NCBI RefSeq assembly: GCF_002797595.1
Contig: NZ_PGFE01000007.1
Location: 1 to 64,000, forward strand
Source: Sediminihabitans luteus
GTDB lineage: Bacteria > Actinomycetota > Actinomycetes > Actinomycetales > Cellulomonadaceae
Reading direction: 5' to 3'
DNA length: 64,000 nucleotides
Position 1 is the first letter of the stretch, and each line of letters starts with the position of its first letter. The notes under the pieces are model-generated. The model worked only from the letters and a program-made list of their open reading frames with translations. It was not told the origin of the DNA and ran no database searches. Shown here piece by piece: positions 59,665 through 64,000 of this stretch. A program made the position numbers and the translations under genes.

Positions 59665-60873
59665 GTGGATACGCTCCGCCACTTCAAGTGGGACGTGCTC
59701 GTCCTGATCGCCGCCCTCGTCACCGCCTTCTTCTACGGCGGCGGCGCGGCGGTCTACCTGACCGCGATCCTGATCGTCGTCGAGATCGTGTTCTCGTTCG
59801 ACAACGCAGCGGTCAACGCGAAGTACCTGGCCCGCATGAACGAGTTCTGGCAGAAGATGTTCCTCACCGTGGGCATCCTCATCGCCGTGTTCGGCATGCG
59901 GCTGATCTTCCCGTTCGTGATCGTGAGCCTCACGGGCAGCATCAGCCCGGCTGAGGCGTTCACGCTCGCGCTCGAGAAGGGAGACCCGGAGGAGCCGGGC
60001 ACCTACGGGTACATCCTCGAGCAGGCGCACCCGAGCATCGCGGCGTTCGGCGGCATGTTCCTCATCATGCTGTTCCTGGACTTCCTCTTCGACTCCGAGC
60101 GCGAGTCGCACTGGCTGAGCTGGATCGAGAAGCCCCTGCAGAAGGTGGGGCGTCTCGACCAGCTCAGCGTCGTCGTCGCCGGCATCGGCCTGCTGGTCGC
60201 GTCGGAGACCCTCGTGCACGACGTGGACGAGCGCGCGACCGTCCTGTTCTCGGGGCTGCTCGGCATCATCCTGTACCTCGGCGTCAACGGGCTCGCGTCC
60301 GTCATGGAGGCGCGCGAGGAGGCCAAGGAGGAGGCGCTCGAGGCCGAGGAGCGGGCCGTGGGGCACCAGGTCGCCCTGGCCGGGAAGGCCGCGTTCTCGC
60401 TCTTCATGTTCCTCGAGGTGCTCGACGCGACGTTCTCGTTCGACGGCGTGATCGGCGCGTTCGCGATCACCCCGGACCCGGTCATCATCGCGCTCGGCCT
60501 CGGCGTGGGCGCGCTGTTCGTCCGGTCGATGACCGTGTTCCTGGTGCGCAAGGGCACGCTCGCGGAGTACCGCTACCTCGAGCACGGCGCGCACTGGGCG
60601 ATCGGCGCGCTCGCGACCATGCTGATCCTCACGCTGCACTTCGACATCCCGGACATCGTTATCGGCCTCGTGGGCCTGGTGTTCATCGTCTCCGCCTGGG
60701 TGACGTCGACCGTGGCCAACCGCCGCGACGCGGCGTCGGTCGAGCGGGCCCTGGCGGACGGCGCGGGGACCGAGGCGGCCGAGGCGCCGTCCGACGCCGA
60801 GACCCACGCGCCCGGGATCTACGCCTCCCGCTCGACGCCGGACGACGCCACCGAGCCCCGCTCGGACGACTGA
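59665..60873 (+). CDS. TerC/DUF475 family membrane protein
   Basis: A 402-residue protein with about nine hydrophobic helices and the TerC-superfamily acidic helix motifs: IVVEIVFSFDNAAVNAKYLA and FLEVLDATFSFDGVIGAFAI, where the SFD pair is the conserved transport-like signature. This is the DUF475 subgroup, usually annotated TerC-like; members are thought to move or sense metal ions (manganese in related proteins) and to anchor TerD complexes. The C-terminal tail (about 40 residues) is hydrophilic. GTG start. It lies between terD paralogues in one direction. Confidence 0.93.
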   Translation: MDTLRHFKWDVLVLIAALVTAFFYGGGAAVYLTAILIVVEIVFSFDNAAVNAKYLARMNEFWQKMFLTVGILIAVFGMRLIFPFVIVSLTGSISPAEAFTLALEKGDPEEPGTYGYILEQAHPSIAAFGGMFLIMLFLDFLFDSERESHWLSWIEKPLQKVGRLDQLSVVVAGIGLLVASETLVHDVDERATVLFSGLLGIILYLGVNGLASVMEAREEAKEEALEAEERAVGHQVALAGKAAFSLFMFLEVLDATFSFDGVIGAFAITPDPVIIALGLGVGALFVRSMTVFLVRKGTLAEYRYLEHGAHWAIGALATMLILTLHFDIPDIVIGLVGLVFIVSAWVTSTVANRRDAASVERALADGAGTEAAEAPSDAETHAPGIYASRSTPDDATEPRSDD

Positions 60874-60880
60874 CCGGAAC

Positions 60881-60956
60881 CCCGGGCGCCCGCCGTCCGT
60901 TCATCCGGACGGCGGGCACCCGGGCACGACCCGGCCTCGTACGGCGGGCACCCGGG
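60881..60956 (+). terminator. Hairpin with two alternative 3' arms
   Basis: The left arm (60881-60899) pairs with 60906-60924 at 18 of 19 positions. A second copy of the right arm core, ACGGCGGGCACCCGGG, lies at 60941-60956 and could pair with the same left arm. It sits right after the TerC-type gene and 48 bp before the next terD, so it may tune downstream expression. Confidence 0.5.
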
Positions 60957-61004
60957 CCCCACGAAAGACCCTGACGAACGACCCGACCGCAAGGAGCACG
61001 ACGC

Positions 61005-61595
61005 ATGAGCATCAACCTCTCCAAGGGCCAGTCCATCAACCTCGCGAAGTCCACGGGCGGCGGCCTGACGACGGTCCGCCTCGGCCTCGGCTGGGACGTC
61101 AAGGTGGTCCAGAAGAAGGGGCTCTTCGGGGGCGTCAAGAACGTCCAGAAGAGCATCGACCTCGACGCCTCGGCGCTGCTCGTCGGCGGCGGCGCCGTGC
61201 GCGACGTCGTCTACTACGGCCAGCTGCGCTCGAAGGACGCCTCGGTCCAGCACACGGGCGACAACCTCACGGGCGCGGGCGACGGCGACGACGAGTCGAT
61301 CCTCGTCGACCTGACCAAGGTCGCGGCGTCGATCGACCACATCGTGTTCACGGTCAACTCGTACAGCGGCGACAACTTCAGCGAGATCGAGAACGCGTAC
61401 GTGCGGGTCGTCGACTCGGCCTCGCGCGACGCCGAGCTCGCGAAGTTCGTGCTGACCGGCTCGGGCCCGCACACCGCGCTCGTCATGGCGCGCGTCTCGC
61501 GCACCGCGACGGGCTGGGAGTTCACCGCGATCGGCACGCCCGGCAACGGTCGCACCGCGCACGACCTCATGCCGCTCGCGCTCGGCGCGCTCTGA
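61005..61595 (+). CDS. TerD family protein, TerZ-like
   Basis: A 196-residue TerD-fold protein with an extra basic loop near 30-45 (VKVVQKKGLFGGVKNVQKSI) before the calcium motif IDLDASALLVGGG. Other conserved parts: DNLTGAGDGDDESILVDLTK, SYSGDNFSEIENAYVRVV and HTALVMARVSRTATGWEFTA. Such longer-loop members are often named TerZ or TerF-like. AAGGAG lies 8 bp before the ATG. The HAD gene follows after 2 bp. Confidence 0.94.
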   Translation: MSINLSKGQSINLAKSTGGGLTTVRLGLGWDVKVVQKKGLFGGVKNVQKSIDLDASALLVGGGAVRDVVYYGQLRSKDASVQHTGDNLTGAGDGDDESILVDLTKVAASIDHIVFTVNSYSGDNFSEIENAYVRVVDSASRDAELAKFVLTGSGPHTALVMARVSRTATGWEFTAIGTPGNGRTAHDLMPLALGAL

Positions 61596-61597
61596 GC

Positions 61598-62302
61598 ATG
61601 GTCGACGGGGGCGCACGGGCGGTCAGCCTGGACATCTGGCTGACGCTCGTGCGCAGCCATCCCGAGTTCAAGGGGCACCGCAACGAGCTGCTGCGCACGG
61701 GTCTGGGCCTGCGCACCGACCCGGCCGAGTTCGCGGCGGCGCTGCGCGCGGCCGACCAGCGCGCCGACCTCCTGAGCGAGGCGTCGGGGCGCGACCACGC
61801 GCTCGCCGACCGCCTCGGCCTCGTGCTCGACGACCTCGGGGCCCCGCACGACGTGCTCTCCGCGGACCTCCTCGCCCACCTGCTCGACCGGCAGGAGGAG
61901 CTCGCGCTCGAGATGCCCCCGCAGCCGCTCGACCCGGGCCTGCCCGACGTGCTCGCCGCCACGGCGCAGGTGCTCCCCGTGGGCGTCACGAGCAACACCG
62001 GGATGATCCCGGGACGCACCATGCGACGTCTGCTCGACGCGTGCGGCATGCTCGCGCCGCTGAGCGTGCTGACGTTCTCGGACGAGGTCGGCGCGGCCAA
62101 GCCAGCGCCGGCGATCTTCGCGGCCACGGTCGAGGGTTTCGCGTGCGCGGCGGGCGACGTCGTGCACGTGGGCGACAACCCGGTCGCGGACGTCGCGGGG
62201 GCCCGCGACGCGGGGATGCGGCCCGTGCTGGTGGACGCGAGCGTCACGACGTCCGCGGTGCTCGCGGCGCTCGCCGAACGCGCCCGCGAGACGGCGGCCT
62301 GA
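61598..62302 (+). CDS. HAD-superfamily hydrolase of the Ter cluster
   Basis: A 234-residue phosphatase-like protein. HAD motif I reads SLDIWLTLVR (nucleophile Asp followed by W, as in a subset of HADs rather than DxD); motif II is VTSNTG; motif III the lysine of AKPAPAIF; motif IV HVGDNPVADVAGA. It is a cap-type HAD with SHPEFKGHRNELLRT in the cap. In Ter systems HAD enzymes occur with phosphoribosyltransferases and are predicted to help make a nucleotide-like metabolite. Starts 2 bp after the terD stop and ends 1 bp before the next gene. Confidence 0.92.
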   Translation: MVDGGARAVSLDIWLTLVRSHPEFKGHRNELLRTGLGLRTDPAEFAAALRAADQRADLLSEASGRDHALADRLGLVLDDLGAPHDVLSADLLAHLLDRQEELALEMPPQPLDPGLPDVLAATAQVLPVGVTSNTGMIPGRTMRRLLDACGMLAPLSVLTFSDEVGAAKPAPAIFAATVEGFACAAGDVVHVGDNPVADVAGARDAGMRPVLVDASVTTSAVLAALAERARETAA

Positions 62303-62303
62303 C

Positions 62304-63413
62304 GTGACGGCGCCCGCGCTCGTCGCGGCGTTCCACCTGACGCGTGCCGGGCGAGGGGTCGGGGGTGCTCCGGGCGGTCCTGGCGGTCCTGGCGGTCCGG
62401 GTGCTCCGGGTCTGCAGGGCGCGCCGACGGACCGTGCGCCCCTCGTCGACGCGCGCTCCGGCCTGCCGCTCGACGTCGACGCGTACTCCCGCATGAAGCA
62501 CGGCGACGCGCGCGCGGCCCGCGACCTCGCGGACGCCGTCGCCGACGCGCTGCTCGTGCAGCAGCCCGCGCTCGTGACCGACCCGGCACCGCTCGCGCTG
62601 CCGGTGGCGTACCTCGCGGTGCGGCCCGCGTGCTGGTATCTCGCGGCGCGCGTGCTCGACCGCCTCGACGCCGAGCGCGCGCGGCACGGGCACGCGCCGG
62701 GCCGCGTCGTGCGGGTCGCGAAGGACTCGGTCACGCGCACCGACTACGCGGCGTCGTCGGCCGCCGACCGGCGCGCCGAGATGGACCGCATCGGGTTCCG
62801 GCTCACGCAGGACGTCGCCGGGTGCCAGCTCGTCGTGGTCGACGACGTGCGCGTGACCGGCCTCGCCGAGGCGACCGTGCTCGCGGCGCTCGCCGACGCC
62901 GGGGCCGTGCGCACCGTGGTCGCGTACGTCGCGACGGTCGACGACGCGCTGCGCGCCGACCCGGCCGTCGAGGCCGAGCTCAACCACGCGACCGTGCGGT
63001 CGGTCGCCGACATGGCCGACGTGGTGCGCGCCGGGGACTTCGTGCTGACCATCCGGTTCCTCAAGCGCCTGCTCGGCGCGCCCGCCGCGGAGCGCGCCGC
63101 GTTCCTCGACGCGTGCCCGCCCGCGCTCGTCGCGCAGATGCATGCGGGCTGCGTCGCGACCGGCCCCGAGTTCTGCGCCGGGTACGCGGACGGCGTCGCC
63201 GACCTCGTCGCGCGGCGGGGGCCCGGGCAGGAGGCAGGGCGAGGGGCGTCGGACGGCGCCGACGTCGAGGACCCTGACGCTGTGCATCCCGACGCCGTGC
63301 ACCCTGACGCCGTGCACCCTGACGCTGTGCATCCCGACGCTGTGCATCCCGACGCCGTGCATCCCGACGCTGTGCATCCCGACGCCGTGCACACCGTCCC
63401 GGCGGGCGCATGA
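62304..63413 (+). CDS. Phosphoribosyltransferase family protein of the Ter cluster
   Basis: A 369-residue protein with the PRPP-binding signature QLVVVDDVRVTGLAEATVL (acidic pair plus T-G loop) near 180, and family segments DVDAYSRMKHGDARAARDLA and AVRPACWYLAARVLDRLD. Low-complexity GGPGGPGGPGAPG near residue 20 and eight DAVHP repeats at the C-terminus frame the domain. Ter-associated phosphoribosyltransferases are predicted to ligate a base to PRPP. GTG start. Its stop overlaps the start of a second such protein (ATGA). Confidence 0.9.
   Translation: MTAPALVAAFHLTRAGRGVGGAPGGPGGPGGPGAPGLQGAPTDRAPLVDARSGLPLDVDAYSRMKHGDARAARDLADAVADALLVQQPALVTDPAPLALPVAYLAVRPACWYLAARVLDRLDAERARHGHAPGRVVRVAKDSVTRTDYAASSAADRRAEMDRIGFRLTQDVAGCQLVVVDDVRVTGLAEATVLAALADAGAVRTVVAYVATVDDALRADPAVEAELNHATVRSVADMADVVRAGDFVLTIRFLKRLLGAPAAERAAFLDACPPALVAQMHAGCVATGPEFCAGYADGVADLVARRGPGQEAGRGASDGADVEDPDAVHPDAVHPDAVHPDAVHPDAVHPDAVHPDAVHPDAVHTVPAGA
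63276..63395 (+). repeat. Eight 15-bp tandem repeats encoding DAVHP
   Basis: Codons for DAVHP repeat eight times at the end of the phosphoribosyltransferase gene, with only third-base variation (GCT/GCC, CAT/CAC). Likely a variable-number tandem repeat. Confidence 0.9.
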
Positions 63414-64000
63414 GCGCGCGGGCGTTCGCGCTCACGCGGCTCGTCGAGTCGCCCGCGGGGGACCTCGCGCTCGTGCGCGACGTGGTCCGAGGCGGCGACA
63501 CGGGCAGTGCGGGTTGCGGCGTGACGGTCGAGCAGTACAGCCGGTTCAAGCACGGCGACGGCCTCGTCGCGCGCGAGCTCGGCACGGCGCTCGCCGAGGA
63601 GTTCGTCGCGGCGCACGCGCGCACGCTGCGCGGCGACGTCGTCGTGACCTCGTCGGGGTACGACGTCGCGCCGCCCGCGGCCCGGTCGCTGCTCGGGCCG
63701 TTCGTCGGCACGCTGCGCCGGCTCCTCGACGCCCGGGATGCCCGCGGCGCGCGCGGCGTCACGGTGCGCACCGTGACGGTGCACCGGTCCGCGCCGTCCG
63801 ACGGCGACTACGCCGCGATGGGCCGCGACGCCCGGGCCGCCGCGCTGGGGGCGCACGACCTGCACCTGGGGGCAGGGGGCGACGTCCGCCACGCGCACGT
63901 GCTCGCGCTCGACGACGTCCGGGTCACGGGCGTGCACGAGCGGGCCATGGACGCCGCGCTGCGGTCGGCCGGGGCGCGGCGCGTCGACCACCTGTACGTC
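63410..64000 (+). CDS. Second phosphoribosyltransferase of the Ter cluster, 3' truncated by the window
   Basis: The first 197 residues are present. They show the same pattern as the upstream protein (VEQYSRFKHGDGLVARELGT, then VVVTSSGYDVAPPAARSLLG) and the PRPP-binding loop ALDDVRVTGVHERAMDAAL. The start ATG overlaps the previous stop by 4 bp. Two different phosphoribosyltransferases in a row is the arrangement described for Ter-linked biosynthetic modules; downstream ATP-grasp or related genes would be expected beyond the window. Confidence 0.85.
   Translation, partial: MSARAFALTRLVESPAGDLALVRDVVRGGDTGSAGCGVTVEQYSRFKHGDGLVARELGTALAEEFVAAHARTLRGDVVVTSSGYDVAPPAARSLLGPFVGTLRRLLDARDARGARGVTVRTVTVHRSAPSDGDYAAMGRDARAAALGAHDLHLGAGGDVRHAHVLALDDVRVTGVHERAMDAALRSAGARRVDHLYV

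Noticed and set aside
63276-63395. Regular repeats that could be taken for a CRISPR array
   Set aside because: The 15-bp units are directly tandem with no spacers and read in frame as DAVHP.

Overview
The window is about 72-75% GC, and every clear gene uses the GTG/ATG starts and GC-ending codons of a high-GC actinobacterium. A type II NADH dehydrogenase, DUF2510-like and Excalibur proteins, an LAXTG-anchored surface protein and small CBM5/12 proteins suggest a Micrococcales genome near Cellulomonas, Oerskovia or Cellulosimicrobium. That placement is inference. No rRNA, tRNA, CRISPR array or recognisable transposase was seen.

Layout. 0-4.1 kb: the 3' end of an amino-acid ABC ATPase, a serine hydrolase, small unknown proteins, an Excalibur protein and a cold-shock protein. 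4.5-8.4 kb: a RecB-like nuclease / YprB-like exonuclease / SF1 helicase fusion. 8.5-13 kb: a lipoprotein plus a MacAB-like ABC system (adaptor with peptidoglycan-binding-like segment, ATPase, FtsX permease). 13.8-19.3 kb: a full branched-chain amino-acid transport operon livKHMGF. 19.3-30 kb: oligopeptidase B, a phosphate transporter with PHO-box-like repeats upstream, an intergenic repeat block, threonine aldolase, VanZ, YchJ, and a 680-residue protein of unknown family. 30-35 kb: ADP-ribosylglycohydrolase, a DUF2254 protein and three paralogous small secreted CBM5/12 proteins (one frameshifted), interspersed with long palindromes. 35.6-44 kb: an accessory-looking stretch with a collagen-like secreted protein, two lower-GC genes (an HNH restriction-type endonuclease and an orphan) and a decayed paralogue of a nearby membrane protein. 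44.4-51 kb: a large LAXTG surface protein and two related secreted proteins, the shorter one bracketed by a 67-bp direct repeat. 51-54.8 kb: NDH-2, a MazEF-type toxin-antitoxin pair and a membrane-anchored HNH nuclease. 54.9 kb to the end: a tellurium-resistance-type (Ter) stress cluster of TelA, several TerD proteins, a TerC/DUF475 membrane protein, a HAD phosphatase and two PRPP-type phosphoribosyltransferases.

How parts fit together. The liv genes are coupled by 1-4 bp overlaps, with a strong hairpin after livK that can raise binding-protein output over the membrane parts. The ABC exporter genes are similarly coupled. The Ter cluster matches the described Ter-dependent architecture, in which TerD/TerC/TelA membrane-associated modules sit with HAD and phosphoribosyltransferase enzymes predicted to make a nucleotide-like metabolite. 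The least explained material is the palindromic repeat family with one copy inside a coding frame, the conserved 31-bp element before the CBM genes, the unknown 680-residue protein, and the duplicated segments flanked by direct repeats.
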